Of a DNA stretch of 64,000 nt, positions 21,805-31,647 are shown in pieces. Both the position numbers and the translations under genes were made by a program. The stretch is from Corynebacterium sp. HMSC29G08 (GTDB lineage Bacteria > Actinomycetota > Actinomycetes > Mycobacteriales > Mycobacteriaceae): the NCBI RefSeq assembly GCF_001806875.1, contig NZ_KV786211.1, positions 155,643 to 219,642 on the forward strand. Reading direction: 5' to 3'. The notes beneath the pieces are model-generated. The model did no database searches, was not told the origin of the DNA, and saw only the letters and a program-made list of their open reading frames with translations. Position 1 is the stretch's first letter; every line of letters begins with the position of its first letter.

Positions 21805-22428
21805 ATGTCTTCGTATGCTCGTCGTGTTGGCACGCTGGCGGGCGAGTGCACGATTCAGCAGGGTCTTTCTTTCCGACAAGGCCGGCAAACGCATGCAGAA
21901 AGCCATCTCAGCCGGCACAATCGAAAAATCGCCCAACTACGACCCGAAGACGGACGCGAACGATGGGGCGATTATCCGCTGGAAAGACGGCGTGACCATC
22001 AACTCCAACACCTTGGACCGCGACGGCATCGTCCCGATCAGCCAGCTGCACAAGAGCCAACAAGAGCCAAGAAGTGTGCTTCCACGGCCACACCACCCAC
22101 GGTACGAGTAGCAGTGCGGACTGCGACGAGATCATTGCCACCCTGGGCAACAAGATCATTGTTGAAACGCCACGGGGTACGCGAAAAGGAGACTCTGGTG
22201 GCCCGGTACCTTCCAGGCGGCGGGCTGGTCGGAGTCTTGTCCACCAGCTACCTCGGTGCCCGCGTTCACCTGCTTGAACACGAAATCGCTCCGGGAAGCT
22301 CACTTATTGAAGGCCTGTTGGATACCGGATCCAGCGACGCCGAAGGCGCTGCCATTGGGCTTATTGTGATCAGCGCGCTGCTGGGTGGTCTAGCGATCGG
22401 CGGCATGATCAACAACGCTTTCTTCTAG
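21805..22428 (+). pseudogene. decayed trypsin-like serine protease
   Basis: Fragments of an S1-family protease appear in three frames in order: CTIQQG-like start (frame from 21805), DGAIIRWKDGVTINSNTL and PISQLHKSQ (frame from 21815), then CFHGHTTHG and GKGDSGGPV-type catalytic Ser motif KGDSGGPV (22185-22208), then YLPGGGLVGVLSTS and a C-terminal hydrophobic segment (frame of 21805 again). A 10-bp direct duplication, CAAGAGCCAA at 22051-22060 and 22061-22070, accounts for one shift: removing a copy joins HKSQ to EVCFHG. A further shift falls just after GGPV and one near 21865. The catalytic-His segment (TAGHC) is not seen. No intact product is likely. Confidence 0.8.
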
Positions 22429-22487
22429 TCCCTTGGCGCTAGACCGCGACGTAGAATCAACAGATTCAACAGACGTACAATCAACAC

Positions 22488-22730
22488 ATGACTGTTAACA
22501 AAATTCTCACCACGCTGCGTGAGTCTTGGGACGACCTTTCCACCGACCAGAAGACGATTGTCGGTGTCCTTGCCGCAATTGACACTGCCGCCAAGGCATG
22601 GGCGTTGCGCGACCTTGTGCGCACCGATGCCCGCCATATCCGCGGCCCGAAGTGGCTGTGGACGCCGATTATTGGCGCAGTGAACACGTTGGGCTGGGTT
22701 GGCTACTTCGTCATTGGGAAGAAGCGCTAG
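22488..22730 (+). CDS. small membrane protein, PLDc_N-like
   Basis: 80 aa. The pattern AWALRDLVR...IRGPKWLWTPIIG...NTLGWVGYFVIGKK resembles the short phospholipase-D N-terminal (PLDc_N) membrane domain found alone in many actinobacteria: two hydrophobic segments separated by RGPKWLW. A TACAAT -10 (22476-22481) stands 6 nt before the ATG, so it is probably leaderless; three near-repeats of ATTCAACAG cover 22455-22487. Function unknown. Its 3' end overlaps the convergent gene at 22711 by 20 nt. Confidence 0.75.
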   Translation: MTVNKILTTLRESWDDLSTDQKTIVGVLAAIDTAAKAWALRDLVRTDARHIRGPKWLWTPIIGAVNTLGWVGYFVIGKKR

Positions 22731-23328
22731 GAACCGCGGCAGTGTCTCCGCGATAGAACCGGATCTGCCTGATGGTTTGAGGGGCGGGTCGGTGCCACGG
22801 GTATCGGTCGGGGTAGGCCAAGACGTCCTCAGTTAGGCAGATAAGTGTGTCCGTCCCAGCGGGCCCACCGAGAGTGAGCACTCCATCAGCGATCTCGATT
22901 GTTGAAGAGTGAGAGGATCTGTCTACCACGCTGCGAATGGAAGTCGTTGGCAATTCCGCAAATGACGTTCGCCCACGCCGGAAAACAACGATGTTGTCAT
23001 CAAAATAGCTAGGGCGAATCCGCTCTGCGGCGATGAGCCCCCAAACATAGACAACGGCCCACAGCGACAGCAGCAGCGCAACGATACGAATGGTCCCTGC
23101 AGGCAGTACTAGGTGGACAACGACTGCCTCGATCACGAGTACTGCTGAGATCATTGCCAGCATTTGCAATCGTCCCGGTTGATGGGGCAGCGCGGTGGCG
23201 CCTGCGGGGACGAGAGTCTTTCGGCGAGCCCAGCGCATGAGATCTCGGTAAAGCCCGAGTTCATACCTGGCCAGCTTGAAGCCGGGGTGTTTGTGAAGAA
23301 GGTGCACGAACCTACGCAGAGGGATCAC
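22711..23328 (-). CDS. hypothetical membrane protein
   Basis: 205 aa. Two adjacent hydrophobic segments (about residues 53-72 and 78-99) follow a basic N-terminus; the rest is a soluble domain with a PH/YcxB-like look (short beta-strand pattern around EIADGVLTLGGPAG). Not assigned to a family with confidence. It overlaps the upstream merR-type gene by 17 nt and is therefore co-transcribed with it, which suggests it is a target of that regulator. Convergent overlap of 20 nt with 22488-22730. Confidence 0.7.
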   Translation of the reverse strand: MIPLRRFVHLLHKHPGFKLARYELGLYRDLMRWARRKTLVPAGATALPHQPGRLQMLAMISAVLVIEAVVVHLVLPAGTIRIVALLLSLWAVVYVWGLIAAERIRPSYFDDNIVVFRRGRTSFAELPTTSIRSVVDRSSHSSTIEIADGVLTLGGPAGTDTLICLTEDVLAYPDRYPWHRPAPQTIRQIRFYRGDTAAVPSASSQ

Positions 23329-24001
23329 CTGCCAAGGCTCGAAGAGCTACCCCTTGGGCTTCCGTTGTCGGCACATCGGACAGCGCAAGTGGTACGTCAC
23401 CTGGGGTGAGAGTCGGGAAGATGTCTCGCATCAGGCCGGCGTGCGCCAGCGCTTGTAGCGTTCGGATCACGTCGTCAACGGCAGGGGCTGTTGGCTGCAT
23501 TTCACCGAGGTTTTGCCACAACACCGCTGACTTTCGCGCTGCAGTGAGACAGCTGGGATCTTGAAGATTCTTTCGAAGCTGCTCCCACGTTTCCGGCGTG
23601 GCAACGCCGGTCAGCGCCATGAGATCCCACGAGTCCAACTCTGTTTCTAATAGCGATGGATCGTCATAGAGGGATCCGAGGGAAGTGCGGATGTCCTCTG
23701 GCATTCCATAGGGTGACGTCAACAGAGCGAGAAGGCGACGTTTTTGGCGCTGAAGAAGTGTGATGCGCTCGTCGAGAAGCCTAAGTGATCGCTCAATGGC
23801 ATTCGGGGTTTGGACAGCTGAAACTGGCACTCCAGCGTCAACGAGTGCTCTGACCCGAACGACCGCCGCGAGGTCGGAAATTGAATAGTTGCGGTAGTTT
23901 CCGCTCGTGCGAGCTGGCTCGGGGACTGCGCCACTCGTATGAAGGTGACGCACAGCCCGAACGGAGCAGCCGGCGACTGCGGCGACTTCTGAAATCTTCA
24001 C
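23312..24001 (-). CDS. MerR family transcriptional regulator
   Basis: 229 aa. N-terminal winged helix with the MerR pattern KISEVAAVAGCSVRAVRHLHTSG...RNYSISDLAAVVRVRALVDAGV (residues 2-60), followed by the dimerisation helix (RSLRLLDERITLLQRQKRRL) and an unassigned C-terminal domain rich in Leu and Asp that is not GyrI-like. GTG start at 24001 coincides with the predicted transcription start of a MerR-type promoter (24008-24038), so it is probably leaderless and autoregulated. Divergent partners are lacking; the co-transcribed membrane protein is the likely target. Ligand unknown. Confidence 0.88.
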   Translation of the reverse strand: MKISEVAAVAGCSVRAVRHLHTSGAVPEPARTSGNYRNYSISDLAAVVRVRALVDAGVPVSAVQTPNAIERSLRLLDERITLLQRQKRRLLALLTSPYGMPEDIRTSLGSLYDDPSLLETELDSWDLMALTGVATPETWEQLRKNLQDPSCLTAARKSAVLWQNLGEMQPTAPAVDDVIRTLQALAHAGLMRDIFPTLTPGDVPLALSDVPTTEAQGVALRALAGDPSA

Positions 24002-24007
24002 ACAACC

Positions 24008-24038
24008 ATTCTGGACCCTGACACTGTGTCAGGGTCAA
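24008..24038 (-). promoter_or_regulatory. MerR-type promoter with palindromic operator and 19-bp spacer
   Basis: On the minus strand TTGACC (24038-24033) and CAGAAT (24013-24008) are separated by 19 bp, the over-long spacer that is the hallmark of MerR-activated promoters. The spacer and -35 end form a perfect palindrome, GACCCTGACAC-N1-GTGTCAGGGTC at 24014-24036. Confidence 0.85.
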
Positions 24039-24054
24039 GAAGTTTGGGAACAAA

Positions 24055-25431
24055 CTAGTTCCTGAACCCGTGTACGGGGGCGGGGATGAAGCCGCCGCGG
24101 CGAATGAACGCGTCGTTGCCAACCTGGGAGACCGGGATGACCGGCGCGTAGCCGAGTAGGCCACCGAAGTTCACTTCGTCGCCAGGCTTGGTGCCTGGTA
24201 CGGGGATGAGGCGTGCTGCGGTGGTCTTATGGTTCATGACACCGATGGCAGCTTCGTCGGCGATCATGCCGGAGATCAGCTCCGCAGACGTGTCGCCAGG
24301 AATGGCGATCATGTCAAAGCCTACTGAACAAATTGAGGTCATGGCCTCCAGCTTGTCCATGGTGATGCTGCCGGCACGCACTGCGTCGATCATTCCCTTA
24401 TCCTCAGAGACCGGGATGAAGGAGCCGCTCAAGCCGCCGACGCGTGAGCAGGCCATCATGCCGCCTTTCTTGACAGCGTCGTTAAGCAGTGCGAGTGCTG
24501 CTGTCGTCCCGTGGGTACCTACCTGGTCCAAGCCCATGTGTTCAAGGATGTGGGCTACAGAGTCGCCCATCTCTGCAGTCGGCGCCAACGACAGGTCCAC
24601 GATGCCAAACGGCACCCCGAGACGTTCTGCGGCCATATTGCCCACGAGCTGACCTGCGCGGGTGATTTTGAAGGCGGCTTTCTTGACTTCCTCGGCGACG
24701 TCGTTAAGCGTGGCCCCCTCAAGCGAGCCCAACGCGTTGTTAACCACTCCAGGGCCGGACACACCGACGGACACGACGGTGTCGGGCTCCTCGATGCCGT
24801 GGAAGGCGCCGGCCATGAACGGGTTATCACCAACGGCGTTGGCAAATACGACCAACTTCGCACACGCGATGGATGACTCGGTGGCTGTCAGCTCCGCGGC
24901 GCGCTTGATCACGTGACCCATCTCCGCCACGGCATCCATGTTGATGCCGGCGCGCGACGTTGCCACGTTTACAGACGAGCAGATCTTGCTGGTTTCCGCC
25001 AGCGCGTCAGGGATCGACGCGATCAGACGAGCGTCGCCAGAGGTAGCACCCTTTTCAACTAGGGCGGAGTAGCCCCCGATGAAGTCGATGGCCAGCTCAT
25101 CTGCTGCACGGTCCAAGGCTTTAGCCACCAGCACCGGGTCGCCCTCAACACCCGCAACAACCAACGCGATGGGGGAGATGGACACGCGTTTGTTCACAAT
25201 CGGGATACCTAGCTCGCGCTCAATGCCTTCGCAGACTGGGACCAAGTTGCGGGCGCGGGTGACCACCCGGTCGTACACGGCCTCTGCGGTGGCCTCCATG
25301 GTGGCGCGCGTGCAGCCGATGAGAGAGATGCCCATGGTGACCGTGCGGATGTCCAGGCGGTAGTCCTCGATCATGTGGATGACGTCGAGGATGTGTTTGG
25401 ACTTGAAGTCAAAGTCGATTGCTGCAGCCAT
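24055..25431 (-). CDS. PFL family protein (UPF0210/DUF711)
   Basis: 458 aa conserved cytosolic protein of the UPF0210 family, structurally related to the pyruvate formate-lyase/10-stranded barrel fold; the biochemical role is not established. Recognisable blocks: [10 protein letters not shown] near residue 30, [38 protein letters not shown] 25431 (MAAAIDFDF) is chosen; it begins one base after the stop of the ACT-domain gene, an arrangement conserved widely (UPF0237-UPF0210 pair), so the two act together. Confidence 0.9.
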   Translation of the reverse strand: MAAAIDFDFKSKHILDVIHMIEDYRLDIRTVTMGISLIGCTRATMEATAEAVYDRVVTRARNLVPVCEGIERELGIPIVNKRVSISPIALVVAGVEGDPVLVAKALDRAADELAIDFIGGYSALVEKGATSGDARLIASIPDALAETSKICSSVNVATSRAGINMDAVAEMGHVIKRAAELTATESSIACAKLVVFANAVGDNPFMAGAFHGIEEPDTVVSVGVSGPGVVNNALGSLEGATLNDVAEEVKKAAFKITRAGQLVGNMAAERLGVPFGIVDLSLAPTAEMGDSVAHILEHMGLDQVGTHGTTAALALLNDAVKKGGMMACSRVGGLSGSFIPVSEDKGMIDAVRAGSITMDKLEAMTSICSVGFDMIAIPGDTSAELISGMIADEAAIGVMNHKTTAARLIPVPGTKPGDEVNFGGLLGYAPVIPVSQVGNDAFIRRGGFIPAPVHGFRN

Positions 25432-25432
25432 G

Positions 25433-25699
25433 CTAGATCTCATTCATTGCAGTGAAGAGGGCTTCGGACTGCAGGCGAACCACCACGCCGAGGCGCTCGC
25501 CAACCTCGGCGAGATCGGACTGCAGGTCGCCCACGTTGGCGCCTTTTGGCACTTCAACACGCATGATCATGGTGAAGAAGTTGTCCATGAGTGTCTGGGA
25601 GACGTCGATGATATTCAGGTTGCGGTCGGCTGCGGCGTTTGCCACGCCGGCGATGATGCCGACGCGGTCCTCGCCCGTGGTCGTGATAATTGCATGCAT
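25433..25699 (-). CDS. ACT domain protein (UPF0237)
   Basis: 88 aa consisting of one ACT domain: [29 protein letters not shown] followed by a second strand-helix unit. Such small ACT proteins bind amino acids or similar ligands; this one is normally paired with UPF0210. ATG 25699 follows a TACTAT -10-like box by 8 nt, so it is likely leaderless; longer frames upstream run into the divergent gene. (The quoted run is residues 2-29 in part; key glycines are G9 and G14.). Confidence 0.88.
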   Translation of the reverse strand: MHAIITTTGEDRVGIIAGVANAAADRNLNIIDVSQTLMDNFFTMIMRVEVPKGANVGDLQSDLAEVGERLGVVVRLQSEALFTAMNEI

Positions 25700-25735
25700 G
25701 GGCAAAGATAGTACCCACTGCGATACGGTGGGCGT

Positions 25736-26398
25736 ATGCATGACGCACGTTCTTACGTTTTGGTCCTTGGCGCCGGCGGCAAAGTATCTGCTTACACGGT
25801 GCCTTTGCTTATCGACGCCTCCCACCACGTCTCCGCCCTCGCCCACAACCCCAAACACGCCGAGCGCCTTGCCGAAACAGGTGCAACCGTTATCATCCAG
25901 GACCTAACCAAACTGGATAGGGAGGGCTGGGCACGTCTGCTCACGCCATTTGACGTAGTGGTTTGGTCCGCCGGTGCTGGCGGCGGCGATCCGGAGCGAA
26001 CCTATGCAGTGGATCGTGACGCGGCGATGGTGATGATCGACGCACTTGAAGAGCTCGGCGAATTCGCGCCGCTATTGATCAACGTCTCCTACGCCGGCGC
26101 CCAAGACGGCAAGGCAAAAGACGACGGGTCCTCTTGGTCCGCCTACGTGGAGGCGAAAAAGGCGGTGGACCTGCGACTGCTCTCCAGCGAGATCGACCAG
26201 GTCATTCTGGGGCCAACCTTGCTCACCGATGAACCAGTGACCGGCATCAAGGTCCTTAACAGCCTGCCGCAGCAAGGGTCAAAGACGTCCCGTGAGCTGG
26301 TTGCTCAGGTGATTGCAGAGATCATTAACCGGGGCGAGTCCTTTGATCAGAACCCGTTTGAGTTTGAAGACGGCACCCAGAAGCTGCAGGACTTGTAG
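25736..26398 (+). CDS. NAD(P)-binding atypical SDR (NmrA/YwnB-like)
   Basis: 220 aa Rossmann protein with an N-terminal VLVLGAGGKVSAYTVPLL loop (GxxGxxS form), INVSYAG, and a C-terminal ILGPTLLTDEP segment, as in atypical SDR a5-type NAD(P)H-binding proteins. Substrate unknown. ATG 25736 follows TACGGT by 6 nt; the 36-bp gap to the ACT gene therefore holds two divergent leaderless promoters. An exact copy of the dispersed word (25806-25819) encodes LLIDA. The 3' end is followed by a 15-bp tandem duplication. Confidence 0.85.
   Translation: MHDARSYVLVLGAGGKVSAYTVPLLIDASHHVSALAHNPKHAERLAETGATVIIQDLTKLDREGWARLLTPFDVVVWSAGAGGGDPERTYAVDRDAAMVMIDALEELGEFAPLLINVSYAGAQDGKAKDDGSSWSAYVEAKKAVDLRLLSSEIDQVILGPTLLTDEPVTGIKVLNSLPQQGSKTSRELVAQVIAEIINRGESFDQNPFEFEDGTQKLQDL
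25806..25819 (-). repeat. dispersed 14-bp word, exact copy
   Basis: GGCGTCGATAAGCA on the minus strand inside the NAD(P)-binding gene (plus), reading LLIDA in the gene. Confidence 0.85.
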
Positions 26399-26400
26399 CT

Positions 26401-26431
26401 AACGCTTGGTTGTTAAACGCTTGGTTGTTAG
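26401..26431. repeat. 15-bp perfect tandem duplication
   Basis: AACGCTTGGTTGTTA occurs twice without spacer between two convergent genes; the second copy includes the stop codon of the glutamine amidotransferase gene. Confidence 0.85.
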
Positions 26432-27150
26432 GAGCGCACGTATTGCGCAAACGTGCGCATCAGTCCGTTTGCCGCGGACACGTCATGGTGCGGCAGATCT
26501 GCGACGATGCGTGCGTAGTCTTCAGGCGCGAAGTAGCCGTAGTCGTGGTAGAAGTCCATGCGCGTGCGCATGGCGTCTGCGTTCATCTCCGCGTGGAACT
26601 GCGTGGCCCATACGTGGTCGCCGTAACGAACCATCTGCGTCATCCCGCCCGGGCCGGTAGCCAACACGGTCAACTCGGCAGGCACCTCTTCAGGTGCCTC
26701 GGTGTGGCCGGTGAGTGCAGCGAAAGTCTGCGGAGCGGCGCCCAGCAGGACGTCTGTGCGCCCAGCTTCGGTGAGCTCTACGAGGGTTGGTCCGGAATCC
26801 TCAGCGTGTGAATGTCCGATTGTCCCGCCGACGTGATCAACAAGCCAGGACAGGCCGAAGCAAACGAAAAACACAGGCACGCCAGAGTCCAGTACTTGTG
26901 TGAGCACCTCACCTACGTGGCGTTGGTAGTCGTCGTAGGTTTCATTGCTCACGTTTAGCGAACTGCCGCCCACGATCACGCCATCAATGCCGTCAAGCGG
27001 GCCAAGCTCGGTGGCAGGGGAGTCAATCACTCGGTGAACAAGTTCGACTTCTTCTAATCCCGTAGATGCCAGCGCATCGTGGTACTCGGCACGAGCTACA
27101 TCAGGGCCAAGCTCGCCGTTGCGGAGGGAAAGAAAAAGCAGTGTAGACAT
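26428..27150 (-). CDS. class I glutamine amidotransferase-like protein
   Basis: 240 aa GATase1 domain. Catalytic triad is visible: Cys97 in FFVCFGLSWL, His186 and Glu188 in WATQFHAEMN; the oxyanion loop GGSS is at 61-64. The family includes gamma-glutamyl-gamma-aminobutyrate hydrolase- and GMP synthase-like enzymes; the substrate is not determined. Likely start ATG 27150, 7 nt after TATAGAAT, so leaderless. A McbR-like site overlaps this promoter, and in C. glutamicum a GATase gene next to acnR is, to my recollection, in the McbR (sulfur) regulon; this would tie it to sulfur metabolism. Confidence 0.85.
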   Translation of the reverse strand: MSTLLFLSLRNGELGPDVARAEYHDALASTGLEEVELVHRVIDSPATELGPLDGIDGVIVGGSSLNVSNETYDDYQRHVGEVLTQVLDSGVPVFFVCFGLSWLVDHVGGTIGHSHAEDSGPTLVELTEAGRTDVLLGAAPQTFAALTGHTEAPEEVPAELTVLATGPGGMTQMVRYGDHVWATQFHAEMNADAMRTRMDFYHDYGYFAPEDYARIVADLPHHDVSAANGLMRTFAQYVRS

Positions 27151-27161
27151 GCGCGTCATTC

Positions 27162-27177
27162 TATACCGCTTGGTCTA
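27162..27177. promoter_or_regulatory. McbR-like operator
   Basis: TATAC-CGCTTG-GTCTA on the plus strand matches the C. glutamicum McbR consensus TAGAC-N6-GTCTA with one mismatch. It overlaps the TATAGAAT -10 box (27165-27158, minus) of the amidotransferase gene, a repressor position. Confidence 0.6.
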
Positions 27178-27188
27178 CTTTGAGACAA

Positions 27189-27740
27189 TTAGCCGCGAAT
27201 CGACTGCTCCACCACATCCAACATGGCATCTAGGCGCTCCGGCGATTCGCCCGCAGCCAGCCTCGTAAGAACTCCTTCGAGCACTGTCTCGAGGTAGGTG
27301 TGGAGGACGTTCACGTTGACGTCGTCACGCAAATGCTCATTCGAGCGCAAACGCTCAAGCACTGCCTGATCCAGCACATCTTGGTGTTCACGCCAACGTG
27401 CTTCAAAGACTGGGTCGGTACGGAGCTTACGAATGATCTCGCTTCGGGTGGCAAACCAACCGTGCTCAGCAGGGTTACGCAGAATCTCGCGCATTACCTC
27501 GACAAGACCGTTCTGGGAAACCACCTCGGCCTGACGCTGCGCGTCCGCACTCACGATGGCAAGAAACAGCGTTTCCTTGTCACCAAAATGGTGGAAAATC
27601 GCACCACGTGTTTTTCCCGTGGCTTCTTCCAAGCGAGCGACGGTAGCCCCCTCAAAGCCATACCTGGCGAAACAGTCGCGGGAGGCGTCAATGATCTCTT
27701 GCTGGCGGCGCGCCAGCTCATCTTCGCTAATAATTGGCAT
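27189..27740 (-). CDS. acnR: TetR-type aconitase repressor AcnR
   Basis: 183 aa TetR regulator. N-terminal HTH ASRDCFARYGFEGATVARLEEATGKTRGAIFHHF follows the family pattern (residues 18-52), with a ligand domain behind; it is collinear with C. glutamicum AcnR, which represses acn. Located immediately downstream of acn on the same strand as in related genomes. Start ATG 27740 has no Shine-Dalgarno; a TAAAAG -10-like box is close upstream, suggesting its own leaderless transcript besides read-through from acn. Confidence 0.93.
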   Translation of the reverse strand: MPIISEDELARRQQEIIDASRDCFARYGFEGATVARLEEATGKTRGAIFHHFGDKETLFLAIVSADAQRQAEVVSQNGLVEVMREILRNPAEHGWFATRSEIIRKLRTDPVFEARWREHQDVLDQAVLERLRSNEHLRDDVNVNVLHTYLETVLEGVLTRLAAGESPERLDAMLDVVEQSIRG

Positions 27741-27760
27741 GGCTTTTACGGGGGCTTTCT

Positions 27761-27774
27761 TGCTTATAGACGTC
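27761..27774 (-). repeat. dispersed word, one mismatch
   Basis: GACGTCTATAAGCA on the minus strand; the only near-copy outside a gene (acn-acnR gap). Confidence 0.6.
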
Positions 27775-27780
27775 CACGTG

Positions 27781-27816
27781 AAAAGGCCACCCGCACACGT
27801 GCGCAGGCGGCCTTTT
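27781..27816 (-). terminator. terminator-like hairpin between acn and acnR
   Basis: AAAAGGCC (27781-27788) pairs with GGCCTTTT (27809-27816), with inner GC-rich pairing around CCGCACACGTGCGCAGG; the symmetric A/T ends could terminate in either direction. Likely attenuates acn read-through into acnR. Confidence 0.7.
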
Positions 27817-27855
27817 CATTCCTTTAGCTACAAGCTACGTGCGTAGCTAGTGGCC

Positions 27856-30636
<2,781 letters not shown>

Positions 30637-30732
30637 AGTGAGCTCCGTTTCTCGTTGATTTGTGGGGTACATGACCCGTGGCGGTCAACCATTAATCATA
30701 TGCCAGGCGCCACAGTTCTACTGCCATATTAA

Positions 30733-30748
30733 CAGTACGAGCGTTATG
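30733..30748. promoter_or_regulatory. AcnR-like operator upstream of acn
   Basis: CAGTACGAGCGTTATG; its reverse complement matches the AcnR motif CAGNAC-NNN-CGTACTG with one mismatch (third base). It lies about 100 nt before the acn start, in the 140-bp space between acn and the divergent gene at 30778, so it could affect both. Confidence 0.65.
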
Positions 30749-30763
30749 TTTTGGTTTTTGGCG

Positions 30764-30778
30764 TAGGTTATTTACCTA
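30764..30778. promoter_or_regulatory. inverted repeat overlapping a leaderless start codon
   Basis: TAGGT-TATTT-ACCTA, perfect 5-bp arms; the left arm is the TAGGTT -10-like box and the last A is the A of the ATG at 30778. Confidence 0.45.
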
Positions 30779-31239
30779 TGCGCAGCGCTGACATCGATGT
30801 TTCCTCCCTTATTTACCAGCTCCGCGAGGACAATATTGCCCTCGAAGTGGCTAACGAGGGGCTTGAAAAGGATATTGCGGAGGCGTTGCCTGAGAATCAC
30901 GGGGTCGTTGTTTTGGAGCACACGCCGCCGCATATCCCTAACGTGCGGGACCTGGCGCAAGATCTGGCAAATGAAACGGGTATTGACACCGTCATTGTCC
31001 GCACCCCTGACGTTGCCATTGCGGTAAGTAGCTCATTGACTCGTGCCCAGGTAGAGCAGGGGGAGCGGGCGATGGTTGCGCAGCCCGACTATGGGGACGG
31101 GCTCAGGGCTTTCTTGTCGACGTCCACGCAAACCCAACCCGCGTGGCTTCCCATCGTCCTTGCCATCGCTTTTGTCGCTGCTGTCGTGGTTGTCGCCTCC
31201 TGGCGTGCCGCAAAACGTTCCATCGGGCAGGATGTGTGA
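30778..31239 (+). CDS. conserved membrane protein (Rv1476/DUF6676-like)
   Basis: 153 aa with an N-terminal TPM-like soluble domain (VVVLEHTPPHIPNVRDLAQ, DTVIVRTPDVAIAVSSS) and one C-terminal membrane helix (about residues 121-140) followed by a short basic tail. Equivalent in position to Rv1476, next to the RipA-type hydrolase, so a cell-envelope role is plausible but unproven. ATG 30778 follows TAGGTT by 8 nt (leaderless); an earlier in-frame start at 30751 lies inside the promoter and is rejected. Confidence 0.82.
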   Translation: MRSADIDVSSLIYQLREDNIALEVANEGLEKDIAEALPENHGVVVLEHTPPHIPNVRDLAQDLANETGIDTVIVRTPDVAIAVSSSLTRAQVEQGERAMVAQPDYGDGLRAFLSTSTQTQPAWLPIVLAIAFVAAVVVVASWRAAKRSIGQDV

Positions 31240-31647
31240 CAAACTTCACACTATTTCTCGGCGTGTCTAAACGGCCAGCTAGCTGCGTTGGCTAGTCACG
31301 TCAAAAGCCTTGACTGCTGTTGCGGTTGGTAAAGAATGTGAAACAAGTTGATCTCGTGACGTATGGTTCTGCTGTCGGCTCGTGAGCCGAAGGTTGTCAT
31401 ACCGTTACCCAATAGCAACATGACGGTGGCACGCTCTAGTCAAGCTGCCATCGCTGACCGATACGGGCATGTGGGGAAGCACGCTACGTAATCGCCACGT
31501 TGTTAGGGGGCCGGTTTCGTCCGCCTTCGGCCTGCGTGCCCGCATCAGTAGTCAACTTTGGAATGACCGCGCGTCAAGGCTTAACGCTTGTCAAGACTGG
31601 GCCTAGTCAGCCCGTGTGCTCTGGCGTGCGGTGTGAGGAGCACCTTC
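31240..31647 (+). ncRNA. long structured leader of the RipA-type gene; possible c-di-AMP (ydaO) riboswitch
   Basis: 408-bp region without a gene. A promoter-like TTGACT (31310-31315) and AAGAAT (31332-31337, 16-bp spacer) would give a 5' leader of about 300 nt. Hairpins seen: GTATG/CATAC enclosing TCGGCT-CGTG-AGCCGA (31361-31402), ACCGT/ACGGT (31401-31427), TGGCA/TGCCA (31427-31450), and GGCCG/CGGCC near 31511-31540. The stretch 31451-31480 (GCTGACCG..ACGGG..GGGGAAGC) resembles the first half of the ydaO core; ydaO leaders precede cell-wall hydrolase genes in actinobacteria. The expected second-half GGGGTGAATC was not found, so the class is uncertain. Confidence 0.4.

Noticed and set aside
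21805-22428. Intact 207-aa hypothetical protein
   Set aside because: The single open frame joins non-homologous Arg-rich translation with the real protease C-terminus; the protease signal is split over three frames.
30764-30778. DtxR (iron) box
   Set aside because: The half-site AGGTTA is present but the arms are 2 bp too close compared with the 19-bp DtxR consensus.
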